This document shows, piece by piece, positions 39,605 through 48,094 of a DNA stretch of 64,000 nt. The DNA is from Mycolicibacterium sp. CBMA 234. Lineage in GTDB: Bacteria > Actinomycetota > Actinomycetes > Mycobacteriales > Mycobacteriaceae. Location of the stretch: assembly GCF_009729415.1 (NCBI RefSeq), contig NZ_MPKW01000037.1:124001-188000 (forward strand). The letters run 5' to 3'. Every line of letters begins with the position of its first letter. Positions within the stretch are counted from its first letter, which is position 1. Position numbers and translations under genes: made by a program. The notes below the pieces were generated by a model. It had not been told where the DNA came from. It saw only the letters and a program-made list of their open reading frames with translations, and made no database searches.

Positions 39605-41545
39605 CTAGAACCGGCCACCGCCACCAGAGAAGCCACCGCCCGAACCTCCCGAGCCCGAGCCGCCGAAAGTCGTTGAGCGCCAACTTCCGCCGCTGTCGCG
39701 GCTGCCCCGAATCGCACCGGACAGCAGACCTCCGATAATGATGCCGCCCAGCTCGGCGCCGGTACTGGTGCCGGTGCGGGCGAGGACGTCGTTGCCGGCC
39801 AGGGTCTGCGCTTGTTTGAGCAGATCTGCTGCGGTGTTGGCCTCCGTGATGGCAGCAGGCAGGTCGGTGCGTGCCGTCGCCTTGGCGGTCTCGATGCGGC
39901 GCTGGGCTTCTGCCAAGCGGGTACGGGCCTCCGACCTGACGCTCCCGCGATGCGTGTCGATGAAGTCTGCAACCCCACGCACCTGGGATGTCGCGGCCAG
40001 CAGTGCTTGATCGAACGATTGCTGCAGCCGTTGGCGTGCCGCGGTCTCGTCGGCGATGACCAGCAACAGCTGGTCTAGCTGCGCGTCAGCGGCGGTCAAT
40101 TGGGTGAACGCGCCGAACGGATCGGCCGCGCCCAACTTCTGGGCGTTCGAAACCGCAAGGGCTGCAGCGGTCCGCGCGGCCGTCAACTCGGCATAGTGCG
40201 GTCCGGGCGGGATCGCATCCGCGGCGGCAATGCCGTTCTGCAGGTCGGTGATTGAGGCGGGCAAGACCGCGACGGCGTGCGTGATGTCGCCCGCGGCGCT
40301 GTCGACGGCGTCTAACATGCGCTGCGCCTGACCCACCGCCGACTCGGCGGCGTGGATCGCATTGGCCAGCGCGGCCTGACTGTCAGCCGCCTTGTTGACC
40401 AATCGTCGTGCGGCAGTGACGTTCTGGTCCGCGAACGCCAACCGATCCTGGGCGACGGCCACATTGCCCGCCACCGACGCCAGCGCCGTACCGGCGAATT
40501 GGCCGTGCAACTCCGTCAGGGTCTGTTGGGCGGGCGCCAAACGGGCCGTCAGTCCGACCATCTGCTGCGTCAGCGCGTCGAGCCGCGTCGGTGCGGTGAT
40601 CACCAGGTCCCGCAGTTCGTGGAACGCGGCGCGCTGGGTCTCCAACTCCTTGTCGGCCCGCGCAGCTGCGACCACCACCTGGGTCAGCAGGTCGCGCCGC
40701 TGTTGCGGGGTCTCCGGCACCGCGTCGTCGAGGATGTGGCGCACGCTGAACGCCTGTGCCATAGCCGTTTTCGCGTTCTGGACCGCGGCGGTGAACAGCG
40801 CGGTATCCGCCCCGCCGAACTCGCCGACCGCCAATGCCAGTTCGTTGTCGCTGGTGCGTACCGCGTTGTCGACGTCGACGAGGATCGACTTGGACAAGTC
40901 CTCAAGGGTGTCCAGCGGCATGGCTGTGAGTGCACCGGCATCAGTGGCGTCGACTTGCCGGGCGGCGGCCAACTCGGCGGTCCGACGCTGCCGGCGTCGA
41001 CGCCAACCCCACCAGAAGAGTCCAGCCAAGGCGACGCCGATGACGGCCAGCGCCACCGTCATACCAGCCCAATTGAATGGTGGTGCCGGCGCGCGCAGCC
41101 CGTCGGCGGTCGCGATGGCCGCGCCCGCCCAGTCCCCGTCGTGCAGCTTCACTTCGACGACATCGCGGCGCAACCGGTCGACGTCCACGCCGCCCGTCGC
41201 GGCCTGCGGGACCAGCAGTGCGTAGGCGCGATCCTGGACGGCCACCGCCAGAATGGCGTCGTGGTCGCCCAGAAAGCTTTGGCGCCAAGTATTTTCCGCC
41301 CAGTCGCGGGGGTTGGCTCCATCGAAGCTGTCGACGTAGACCACCCACAGCCGGGTACTGCGCGCGGTGTACAGCTGTTGCACCGCATCGGAAACCTGGG
41401 TGTGCTGTTGCGGATTCAGCGCCTGAGCCTCGTCGGTGACGTAGTCCGGCAGCCGTAGCGGGGGCTGGGCCGACGCGCCAGGAGCCAGCAACGTCCCCAC
41501 CATCAGGATCGACATCACGAGCCAGAGCAGCCGCATTATGCGCAT
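39605..41545 (-). CDS. TPM-domain membrane protein (Rv2345-like)
   Basis: 646-aa protein: signal peptide (LLWLVMSILMVGTLLAPGASA), an extracytoplasmic TPM/YgcG-type domain (about 30-160; LPDYVTDEAQALNPQQ, STRLWVVYVDSFDG), one transmembrane helix (MTVALAVIGVALAGLFWWGW, about 168-188), then a long Ala/Gln/Asp-rich helical region of coiled-coil type (about 200-590) and a Gly/Ser tail ending GGGFSGGGGRF, typical of YgcG-like proteins. Start at ATG 41545; ATG 41536 is equally possible. Function unknown; divergent from dgt. Confidence 0.82.
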   Translation of the reverse strand: MRIMRLLWLVMSILMVGTLLAPGASAQPPLRLPDYVTDEAQALNPQQHTQVSDAVQQLYTARSTRLWVVYVDSFDGANPRDWAENTWRQSFLGDHDAILAVAVQDRAYALLVPQAATGGVDVDRLRRDVVEVKLHDGDWAGAAIATADGLRAPAPPFNWAGMTVALAVIGVALAGLFWWGWRRRRQRRTAELAAARQVDATDAGALTAMPLDTLEDLSKSILVDVDNAVRTSDNELALAVGEFGGADTALFTAAVQNAKTAMAQAFSVRHILDDAVPETPQQRRDLLTQVVVAAARADKELETQRAAFHELRDLVITAPTRLDALTQQMVGLTARLAPAQQTLTELHGQFAGTALASVAGNVAVAQDRLAFADQNVTAARRLVNKAADSQAALANAIHAAESAVGQAQRMLDAVDSAAGDITHAVAVLPASITDLQNGIAAADAIPPGPHYAELTAARTAAALAVSNAQKLGAADPFGAFTQLTAADAQLDQLLLVIADETAARQRLQQSFDQALLAATSQVRGVADFIDTHRGSVRSEARTRLAEAQRRIETAKATARTDLPAAITEANTAADLLKQAQTLAGNDVLARTGTSTGAELGGIIIGGLLSGAIRGSRDSGGSWRSTTFGGSGSGGSGGGFSGGGGRF

Positions 41546-41608
41546 GTGGCCCAATGTAGTGACAGGGTTGCGGTAAATCGGCGTGCCCGAGCTGGCAGAC
41601 TTTCGGCG

Positions 41609-42877
41609 GTGGGCACTGTAAGCGATGGATACAGCGACTTCGACCAGCAGCGGCTGGTCGAAGAGGGCGTCAAGAGCGCCACGCTGCCCGGCACCGATGC
41701 GGGACACCGCACCGATTTCGCGCGTGACCGCGCCCGCGTGCTGCACAGTGCCGCGCTGCGGCGGCTAGCCGACAAGACCCAGGTGGTCGGGCCCCGGCAG
41801 AGCGAGACCCCACGCACCCGGCTCACCCACTCCCTCGAAGTAGCCCAGATCGGGCGACACATGGCCATGGGGCTGGGCTGCGACCCGGACCTGGTCGACC
41901 TGGCCGGTCTGGCCCACGACATCGGCCACCCGCCCTACGGCCACAACGGCGAGCGCGCACTAGACGAGATCGCCAAACCGTTCGGCGGCTTCGAGGGCAA
42001 TGCTCAGAACTTTCGCATCCTGACCCGCCTGGAACCTAAAATGCTTGACGCCGAAGGACGTTCGGCGGGGTTGAATCTGACCCGCGCGGCGCTGGACGCG
42101 GTGATCAAGTACCCGTGGTTCCGGGAGGACCGGGTCAAGTTCGGTTTCTACGACGACGACGCGGCCGCGGCAGCCTGGGTGCGCGAGGGCGCTCCCGCTG
42201 AACGGCTCTGCCTCGAAGCTCAGGTGATGGACTGGGCCGACGACGTCGCCTACTCCGTGCACGACGTCGAGGACGGCGTCATCTCAGGTCGCATCGACTT
42301 GCGGGTCTTGGCCGACGCTGACGCAGCCAACACCCTGGCCCGCCTCGGCGCCCGGTCAAATCCGAACGTCACCCACGACGACATGCTGGCGGCCGCGCAG
42401 CGCTTGTCGCAGCTACCGGTGGTGACCAGCGTCGGGAAGTATGACGGCTCCGTCGCGACGTCGGTGGCGCTCAAGAGGCTGACGAGTGAGCTGGTCGGCC
42501 GGTTCGCCAACGCCGCGGTCACCGAGACCAAGACGCAAGCCGGCCGGGCCAGGCTGCGGCGCTTCGAGGCCGATCTCGCGGTCCCAGCCTTGGTCCGGGC
42601 CGAGGTCGCGGTGCTCAAAATGCTGGCCCTGCAATTCATCATGTCCGACCATGTGCACCTGCAGATTCAGGCTGACCAGCGGACGATGGTGCACGAGGTC
42701 GCGCTGGCGCTGTGGGGCCAGGCCCCGGCCAGCTTGGACCCGCAATTCGCCGCCGAGTTCGCCCTCGCCGCCGACGACGGGGCCCGGTTGCGCGTGGTGG
42801 TCGACCAGATCGCGTCGTACACCGAGAGCCGGTTGGAGCGCGTCCACGAAGCGCGCTCGCCGCGGCCGTTGGACTAG
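41609..42877 (+). CDS. dgt: Deoxyguanosinetriphosphate triphosphohydrolase-like protein
   Basis: 422-aa HD-domain enzyme that cleaves dNTPs to deoxynucleoside and triphosphate (Rv2344c homologue). HD motif HDIGHPPYGHNGE (about 104-116), preceding RTRLTHSLEVAQIGR (first His) and following MDWADDVAYSVHDVEDG (final Asp). GTG 41609 is chosen from the family N-terminus (YSDFDQQRLVEEG). Just upstream of dnaG, the usual mycobacterial pair. Confidence 0.93.
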   Translation: MGTVSDGYSDFDQQRLVEEGVKSATLPGTDAGHRTDFARDRARVLHSAALRRLADKTQVVGPRQSETPRTRLTHSLEVAQIGRHMAMGLGCDPDLVDLAGLAHDIGHPPYGHNGERALDEIAKPFGGFEGNAQNFRILTRLEPKMLDAEGRSAGLNLTRAALDAVIKYPWFREDRVKFGFYDDDAAAAAWVREGAPAERLCLEAQVMDWADDVAYSVHDVEDGVISGRIDLRVLADADAANTLARLGARSNPNVTHDDMLAAAQRLSQLPVVTSVGKYDGSVATSVALKRLTSELVGRFANAAVTETKTQAGRARLRRFEADLAVPALVRAEVAVLKMLALQFIMSDHVHLQIQADQRTMVHEVALALWGQAPASLDPQFAAEFALAADDGARLRVVVDQIASYTESRLERVHEARSPRPLD

Positions 42878-43008
42878 CTGCCCAGCGCGCGGCTGATCAC
42901 CAGATCCGCGTGCGCCCACAGCAGTGCACCGCCCACACCGTCGACGACGGTGTCCCGGGCGTATCCGGCCGAACCCTGCACAAAGCCGTCGGCAAGCGCA
43001 CCAGCCAA
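42874..43008 (-). pseudogene. Short minus-strand coding-like frame between dgt and dnaG
   Basis: A 44-codon frame from TTG 43008 ending in TAG 42874-42876 has typical high-GC3 codon use and reads like a protein end (ADGFVQGSAGYARDTVVDG, GGALLWAHADLVISRALGS). No start other than TTG and an in-frame TGA just upstream. Either a tiny gene or the 3' remnant of a lost gene; no family recognised. Confidence 0.3.
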
Positions 43009-43040
43009 TCATCCCGATCAGCCGCCCGAACAGCGCCGCC

Positions 43041-43046
43041 TACACT
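43041..43046 (+). promoter_or_regulatory. -10 box for leaderless dnaG transcript
   Basis: TACACT fits TANNNT with 6 bases to the GTG at 43053; no ribosome-binding site is present upstream of the GTG. Confidence 0.5.
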
Positions 43047-43052
43047 AGGCGC

Positions 43053-44942
43053 GTGGCCGGCCGGATTCCAGATCGCGATATCGCGGCCATTCGTGAACGC
43101 ACCCGTATCGAGGACGTCGTCGGCGAGCACGTGCAGCTGCGCCGCGCCGGGGCCGACTCGCTGAAGGGCCTGTGCCCGTTCCACGACGAGAAGTCACCGT
43201 CGTTCCACGTCCGGCCCAATCACGGGCAGTTCCACTGCTTCGGCTGCGGCGAAGGCGGCGACGTCTACGCCTTTGTGCAGAAGATCGAGCACGTCACGTT
43301 CGTCGAGGCCGTCGAACTGCTCGCTGACCGGCTGAGCTACACCGTCAGCTACGAGGGGGCCTCGGCCACCAACGTGCAGCGCGACCGCGGGAGTCGCAGC
43401 CGGCTGCTGGCCGCCAACTCCGCCGCGCAGGAGTTCTATGCCGAGGCGCTGCAGTCCGAGGAGGCCGCGGCCGCCCGGCAGTACCTGATCGAGCGGAACT
43501 TCGACGCCGAAGCCGCCAAGCGTTTCGGGTGCGGCTTCGCGCCGTCGGGTTGGGACACGCTGACAAAACACTTGCTGCGCAAGGGATTTACCTTCAAGGA
43601 GCTGGAGGCGGCCGGACTGTCCCGGGAGGGCCGGCGCGGTCCGATGGACCGGTTCCACCGTCGGCTGCTGTGGCCGATCCGCGGTGCGACGAGCGAAGTG
43701 ATCGGGTTCGGCGCGCGCCGCTTATTTGACGACGACGCCATGGAAGCCAAGTACGTCAACACCCCGGAAACGGTGTTGTACAAGAAGTCTCACGTGTTGT
43801 TCGGCCTCGACCTGGCCAAGCGGGACATCGCAAAGGGGCACCAGGCCGTCGTGGTCGAGGGCTACACCGACGTCATGGCAATGCATATGGCTGGGGTCAC
43901 CACCGCGGTCGCGTCGTGCGGCACCGCGTTCGGCGACGAGCACCTGTCGATGCTGCGGCGACTCATGATGGACGACAACTTCTTTCGCGGTGAGCTGATC
44001 TACGTGTTCGACGGTGACGCCGCCGGCCGGGCCGCCGCGGTGAAAGCCTTTGAGGGCGAACAGAATCTGACGGGGCAGTCGTTCGTCGCGGTCGCATCCG
44101 ACGGTATGGACCCATGCGATCTGCGGCTCAAGGCCGGCGACGGTGCGCTCCGGGATCTGGTGGCGCGCCGAACCCCGTTGTTCGAGTTCGTGATTCGCAC
44201 CGCGTTGGAGGATCACGACCTCGACACCGCTGAGGGCAGGGTGGCGGCGCTGCGCCGATGCGTGCCGTTGGTGGCCCGGATCAAAGAGGCCACCCTCCGC
44301 GACGAGTACGCCCGCCAGTTGGCCGGCTGGGTCGGTTGGGACGATGTGTCACAGGTGATTTCGCGGGTGCGAGAGTCCTCCAAGGGCGGTTCCGCCACGT
44401 CGAAGCGGGATTCCCGGCGTCAGGCGGCACCGTCGGCCCCGGCCCCGACAGTGGGACGTCCGAACCCGAAAGATCCGACGCTCTGGCCGCAGCGTGAGGC
44501 ACTCAAGTCGGCGCTGCAGTACCCGGCGCTGGCCGGACCCGTCTTCGACGGACTGCCGGTCGACAGCTTCACCCACCCCGGATACGCCGCTGTTCGGCAG
44601 TCGCTCACCGCTGCCGGCGGCACGGCCGCGGGTTTGGGCGGCGCGGAATGGATCGAAGCGGTCCGGGGCGTCGAGCCCACGGCGGCCACGCTGATCACTG
44701 AACTGTCGGTCGAGGCCTTCCAGGTCGAGGAAGACAAGCTGCCGCGGTACATCGCGAGCGTGCTGGCCCGGCTGCAGGAGGTCTGGGTCGGTCGGGAGAT
44801 CGCCGAATTGAAGTCGAAACTGCAGCGCATGTCGCCGGTGGAGCAGAGCACCGAGTACCACGCGCTGTTCGGCGACCTCGTCGCCATGGAGCAGTACCGG
44901 CGCAGCCTGCTCCAGCAGGCCAGCGGCGACGACATCAGCTGA
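43053..44942 (+). CDS. dnaG: DNA primase DnaG
   Basis: 629-aa primase that makes RNA primers at the replication fork. N-terminal CHC2 zinc finger (CPFHDEKSPSF then CFGCGEGG, about 41-65), TOPRIM core with VVVEGYTDVMAMH (about 266-278) and FDGDAAGRAA (about 317-326), and a C-terminal DnaB-interacting helical region (SPVEQSTEYHALFGDLVAMEQYRR). GTG 43053 gives the family N-terminus (GRIPDRDIAAIRERTRIEDVV). Matches Rv2343c. Confidence 0.97.
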   Translation: MAGRIPDRDIAAIRERTRIEDVVGEHVQLRRAGADSLKGLCPFHDEKSPSFHVRPNHGQFHCFGCGEGGDVYAFVQKIEHVTFVEAVELLADRLSYTVSYEGASATNVQRDRGSRSRLLAANSAAQEFYAEALQSEEAAAARQYLIERNFDAEAAKRFGCGFAPSGWDTLTKHLLRKGFTFKELEAAGLSREGRRGPMDRFHRRLLWPIRGATSEVIGFGARRLFDDDAMEAKYVNTPETVLYKKSHVLFGLDLAKRDIAKGHQAVVVEGYTDVMAMHMAGVTTAVASCGTAFGDEHLSMLRRLMMDDNFFRGELIYVFDGDAAGRAAAVKAFEGEQNLTGQSFVAVASDGMDPCDLRLKAGDGALRDLVARRTPLFEFVIRTALEDHDLDTAEGRVAALRRCVPLVARIKEATLRDEYARQLAGWVGWDDVSQVISRVRESSKGGSATSKRDSRRQAAPSAPAPTVGRPNPKDPTLWPQREALKSALQYPALAGPVFDGLPVDSFTHPGYAAVRQSLTAAGGTAAGLGGAEWIEAVRGVEPTAATLITELSVEAFQVEEDKLPRYIASVLARLQEVWVGREIAELKSKLQRMSPVEQSTEYHALFGDLVAMEQYRRSLLQQASGDDIS

Positions 44943-44979
44943 CTTCATCGGCTGTAACACCTGGCACTGGCGTACGCGA

Positions 44980-44985
44980 TATGGT
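44980..44985 (+). promoter_or_regulatory. -10 box for small exported protein gene
   Basis: TATGGT matches TANNNT, about 29 bases before a strong ribosome-binding site (AGGGGAGAGG, 45005-45014) and 35 bases before ATG 45020. Confidence 0.45.
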
Positions 44986-45019
44986 GAGGCAGAACCACAC
45001 GTGTAGGGGAGAGGCCACC

Positions 45020-45301
45020 ATGACCATCCGAGCAACCCGGCTCTTCGCCGCAGCAGCGCTCGTGGCCACCGCAGTGGCTGCCCCCGTCATCGTCGCGCTG
45101 AGCAGCGCTCCAGCCGATCAGGTGTCGGCTGACGGCGGCTGCCTCGCCTGGTTCGGTAATAAGGAAGATGGCAACTGCATGGGCCGGTCCAATGGACAGC
45201 CCGTGAACGTGGGCACGCCGTGGGGTGTTTGGGGCCCCCAAGGCGGCGTCAGCAGCGGTCCGCTGCTTCCGGGGCAGTCCTGGAACCAGCCGCTCGGCTG
45301 A
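45020..45301 (+). CDS. Small exported protein (Rv2342-position)
   Basis: 93-aa protein with a Sec signal peptide (TRLFAAAALVATAVAAPVIVAL) and a mature part rich in Gly/Trp/Pro with two Cys (CLAWFGNKEDGNC). ATG preceded by AGGGGAGAGG, and followed by a classic terminator. Follows dnaG as Rv2342 does in M. tuberculosis; function unknown. Confidence 0.78.
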   Translation: MTIRATRLFAAAALVATAVAAPVIVALSSAPADQVSADGGCLAWFGNKEDGNCMGRSNGQPVNVGTPWGVWGPQGGVSSGPLLPGQSWNQPLG

Positions 45302-45316
45302 GGTTCTCGAACCAAC

Positions 45317-45343
45317 AACCGCCCGATCAGTGATCGGGCGGTT
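45317..45343 (+). terminator. Intrinsic terminator
   Basis: CCGCCCGATCA and TGATCGGGCGG pair perfectly round a single G, extended by AA/TT, followed by a TTTT run. Lies 16 bases after the small exported protein gene. Confidence 0.9.
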
Positions 45344-45364
45344 TTCGCGCGTGTCAGGCGCCGG

Positions 45365-45607
45365 TCAGTCGTGAATCGACTCGGGGTGCAAGACGGAGGT
45401 CTGCGAGTCGATGGCCGTCAAGCGCACCATGTTCGGATCGGGTGACACCTTGTCGGCCAACCTGCGCCGGCCGGCATCCAGCATGGCCTTGGTTTTCGGG
45501 CTTTCGGTGATGGCGCGGTAGGTACCGGCGATCTGCTCATAACGGCGACGGCCGGCCTTGGCTCCCAGTACATAGCCAACGGCCATGACGGCGACGGTGC
45601 GGATCAC
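45365..45607 (-). CDS. Small conserved membrane-associated protein
   Basis: 80-aa protein. GTG 45607 with GGGAGGGG upstream. N-terminal hydrophobic segment (IRTVAVMAVGYVLGAKAG) followed by a basic, helical part (GRRRYEQIAGTYRAITESPKTKAML). Actinobacterial families with the AKAGRRRYEQI motif are common and uncharacterised. Upstream of tRNA-Asn, on the opposite strand. Confidence 0.75.
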   Translation of the reverse strand: MIRTVAVMAVGYVLGAKAGRRRYEQIAGTYRAITESPKTKAMLDAGRRRLADKVSPDPNMVRLTAIDSQTSVLHPESIHD

Positions 45608-45717
45608 TGGACCCCTCCCTGATGACGGTGCTTGCCTCCATCCTGCCTCACGTTCGCCACTGCGTCTGGTCCGACCGGCCGCTACCAGCCGATTCATACA
45701 TCTGCGGGGTCATGCGC

Positions 45718-45723
45718 TAAAGT
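45718..45723 (+). promoter_or_regulatory. -10 box of tRNA-Asn
   Basis: TAAAGT lies 41 bases before the tRNA; TTCATA at 45693-45698 could serve as a weak -35 box (19-base spacer). Confidence 0.4.
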
Positions 45724-45764
45724 CATGCACCGGTCCAGGGACACGCTCCCGGGGCCGTGAGTAG

Positions 45765-45837
45765 TCCCCTGTAGCTCAATTGGCAGAGCTCCCGACTGTT
45801 AATCGGGCGGTTATTGGTTCGAGTCCAATCGGGGGAG
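45765..45837 (+). tRNA. asnT: tRNA-Asn (GTT)
   Basis: 73-nt cloverleaf: acceptor TCCCCTG with CGGGGGA (one G-U pair), D stem GCTC/GAGC, anticodon stem CCCGA/TCGGG with loop CTGTTAA (anticodon GTT at 45798-45800), T arm ATTGG-TTCGAGT-CCAAT, discriminator G. CCA is not encoded. Position after dnaG matches asnT of M. tuberculosis. Confidence 0.97.
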
Positions 45838-45843
45838 CAACGG

Positions 45844-45867
45844 TGACCAGCACGCGAGTGCTGGTCA
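45844..45867 (+). terminator. Terminator after tRNA-Asn
   Basis: TGACCAGCAC and GTGCTGGTCA form a perfect 10-bp stem with GCGA loop, followed by TTTTGCTTT. Confidence 0.9.
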
Positions 45868-45915
45868 TTTTGCTTTCTGAGCCCGCGGGCCCGCCAGCGG
45901 TCCTGACTCCTCTGC

Positions 45916-45975
45916 CGAGCGTGTGGTTCGGCGCGGTCTCCTACGGCGTGTCACCTTGGAATGTCCCACGCTCGG
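45916..45975. repeat. 60-bp patterned repeat, copy 1
   Basis: Bases read CGAGCGTGTGG, 18 variable bases, GGCGTGTCACCT, 10 variable bases, CACGCTCGG. The same three blocks with identical spacing recur at 63472-63531. The outer blocks are complementary and can form a stem. Sits downstream of tRNA-Asn and its terminator. Confidence 0.8.
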
Positions 45976-45999
45976 AGCAGGAATGCGTCCGCCCTCGGC

Positions 46000-47064
46000 C
46001 TAGTGTTTGCCGCCCGCGTCGGAGCTACTCGAGCTAGAACTGGACCCGGAATCGAAGCTGCTCGAACCGGAGCCGCTGGAGCTTGAGCCGCTTGAGCTGG
46101 ACCCGGAGTCCGAGCTGCTCGAACTGGAGCCGCTTGTGCTTGCCGCTGAACCGCTAGGACTGGACTCAGAGCCGCCACTTGAGCTTGGGCTGGACCCGCC
46201 GCCGCTAGGGCTGGATCCACCAGAACCCGCGTCCGGGCTTGGGCTGCCACCGACGGGGCTGGCGCTGGGGCCGCTCGGACCCGACTCGGAGCCGGGGCTG
46301 GCGCCTGGGCTGCCGCCACCCGTGTTTGGGCTGCCGCCACTGGAGTTGGGCCCCTCACGGGGGCTCAGTTCGCCGCCGTTCGGGCTTGAGTTGCCGCCAC
46401 TGGGACTGGGGCTGGGGCCACTCTGACCTGAGTTGGTGCCACCGGGATTCGTCGGAGATGGTGCGTTGGTGACCGATGGGGGAATGGGATTCACGGGTAC
46501 CGGGCTCGGCTCGCTTGGTCTTGGCGGTGTGCCGCTGTCCGCCGGCGGCGGTGGTGGGGTCGGCGGTTGTCCAGCGGGCGGGGTTGTCGGCTTTGGCGAT
46601 GTCGGCCGATCACTTGGCGGGTTCATTCCTTGGGGGAGGTGACCCCAACCTTCCGAGCAGCCGCTGGCCGCTGGGTTTTCCGCACAGACGCGATGGTGAT
46701 AGTCGTTCCACCACGGAATCCCACACCCGATGCTGTTGGGATTATTCAGACACCAATTGTCATCGTTATTCGGCGCAGTGATATCCGGTGTGTCAGCTGG
46801 CGCCAAGTATGGCTTGCAATTGATCAGTTTCGGATTGTTTCCCGGTGGGGCGGGATACGGCGTGCCGTCGTCGTAGCTGACAATGTGGCCGTTGTTGACG
46901 ATGACTTGTCTGGCGGCTGGGTCTGTACAGATTTGAGCATCAGCTCGTGCTGGTGTCGTTGAGGTAAGCATCACGAGGACACCAGTTCCGATCACGCAGG
47001 TAGAGGCAGCGCTGAGGGTTCGTTGAATTCTGGTGCGGTCAATTCGATAGTGCTGAATACCCAT
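46000..47064 (-). CDS. Secreted Pro/Ser/Gly-rich low-complexity protein
   Basis: 354-aa protein. Signal peptide with hydrophobic core CVIGTGVLVMLTS and cleavage near ARADA. The mature N-terminal domain (about 44-160) has six Cys (three likely disulfides), with IPWWNDYHHRVC. From about residue 150 on, the sequence is Pro-rich (PPTPPPPPADSGTPP) then Ser/Gly-rich (SSSSSDSGSSSSGSSSSG). Unusual: AAGGAG abuts the ATG directly, so the true start could be slightly downstream. No known family; probably cell-surface or secreted. Confidence 0.7.
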   Translation of the reverse strand: MGIQHYRIDRTRIQRTLSAASTCVIGTGVLVMLTSTTPARADAQICTDPAARQVIVNNGHIVSYDDGTPYPAPPGNNPKLINCKPYLAPADTPDITAPNNDDNWCLNNPNSIGCGIPWWNDYHHRVCAENPAASGCSEGWGHLPQGMNPPSDRPTSPKPTTPPAGQPPTPPPPPADSGTPPRPSEPSPVPVNPIPPSVTNAPSPTNPGGTNSGQSGPSPSPSGGNSSPNGGELSPREGPNSSGGSPNTGGGSPGASPGSESGPSGPSASPVGGSPSPDAGSGGSSPSGGGSSPSSSGGSESSPSGSAASTSGSSSSSSDSGSSSSGSSSSGSGSSSFDSGSSSSSSSSDAGGKH

Positions 47065-47394
47065 CTCCTTGATCCTTCCAAGCGTGGGTGTTCGCTAAAG
47101 ATTCGTCGATTTGATGCGACGTTTTGTTGCAAGAGGGGAGCGTCGATGGGCGAATTGACGACCGCAACCGGTACGCGCTCCAGCGAACCCCGGCCACGAC
47201 AACAACTGATGAACCGACCCTTGTTTTCGTCCCTTCTCCGCAACGAACTTTTCGGTGCCTCTGATGCACGACTAATACCGAGGCTATGGATTTCGGCTAT
47301 GAATGACGTGTGCTGACGGTAGGCACTGCTTGTGGCCAGGTCGGATCTTCGGAACGCGAGTTTTGGCGGACGCTGGTGCGGGTATCCGCTCTAC
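47065..47394. other. Intergenic region
   Basis: 330 bp between divergent genes. It has somewhat lower GC than its surroundings and contains overlapping short frames on both strands without motifs. I see no clear RNA gene. It must hold the two promoters; none stands out. Confidence 0.4.
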
Positions 47395-47673
47395 ATGAGT
47401 GAATCGCCTGCGTTCGGCGCTGCTGCCTCGCCTCGGCGACCGGAGCCCGATCCTGAACCCATCACGTACGGCACCGCGGTACCGGGCCTCGTGACTGTCG
47501 CAGTGAGCCTGGCGGCTGTGGTCGCCGGATCCGTCGCGATGGTGGCCGGATATCTCACGTTTGGCGCGGTGGCGATGATCGTGTCACTGGCCGCAGCGAC
47601 GTTCGGCGCGGTGTGGTTGCTGTCCGGGATGTTGCTCAACGAGCACCATCACTCCCACGGCCGGCACGCCTGA
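47395..47673 (+). CDS. Small two-helix membrane protein with His-rich tail
   Basis: 92-aa protein with two hydrophobic helices (PGLVTVAVSLAAVVAGSVAMV and TFGAVAMIVSLAAATFGAVWL) and a C-terminal NEHHHSHGRHA tail that could bind metal. ATG 47395 is the only start leaving a sensible protein. Function unknown. Confidence 0.65.
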   Translation: MSESPAFGAAASPRRPEPDPEPITYGTAVPGLVTVAVSLAAVVAGSVAMVAGYLTFGAVAMIVSLAAATFGAVWLLSGMLLNEHHHSHGRHA

Positions 47674-47680
47674 GATACCG

Positions 47681-48094
47681 CTATTGCGCGGGCCCCAGGT
47701 CGCACCAAACCAGAACGTGCTTCGGATCCTGGTCTTCGGTGCTGCCGGGCACCTGGTTCAGGAGATGGCCCCAGTACCGCTGCGCAGTACGTACCGCGTC
47801 GGGACGTGATTGACCTGCCAGTCGCAAGGAATGGCCGCCCGACAGCTCGACCAGCGCCTCGGCCAGCACGTAGGGCGACATTCCGCTGTCGTGGGCGACC
47901 GCGATCAACTCCACGGCCGCGTCCTGCCAACGCCGCCGCTTTAGTCCGACGAGGACGCCGACTGCAAGGCACAGCACGCGACGTTGCGCTTTGGTACCCG
48001 AGACCAGCATTGGCCCGAAGGTGTTCGGCCGGGGGGCATCTCCGGGCAAATTACCGTCGTTCACCGGCGGTACACCACCGACCGTGGCCGCCAT
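47681..48094 (-). CDS. ANTAR-like domain protein
   Basis: 137-aa protein. The middle part (GTKAQRRVLCLAVGVLVGLK, then AAVELIAVAHDSGMSPYVLAEALVEL) resembles the helical ANTAR RNA-binding fold (A-x-G-x-L-x, followed by two helices with conserved Ala). ATG 48094 is the likely start; the frame extends upstream through unrelated residues. If ANTAR, it would regulate antitermination; similarity is modest. Confidence 0.5.
   Translation of the reverse strand: MAATVGGVPPVNDGNLPGDAPRPNTFGPMLVSGTKAQRRVLCLAVGVLVGLKRRRWQDAAVELIAVAHDSGMSPYVLAEALVELSGGHSLRLAGQSRPDAVRTAQRYWGHLLNQVPGSTEDQDPKHVLVWCDLGPAQ

Noticed and set aside
42897..43184. 95-codon minus frame across the dnaG start
   Set aside because: Overlaps the strongly supported dnaG zinc-finger region and reads as its shadow; the shorter frame at 42874-43008 fits better.
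47023..47316. Overlapping frames on both strands in the gap at 47 kb
   Set aside because: Neither frame has a start signal or motif, and the + frame begins inside the signal-peptide region of the opposite gene.
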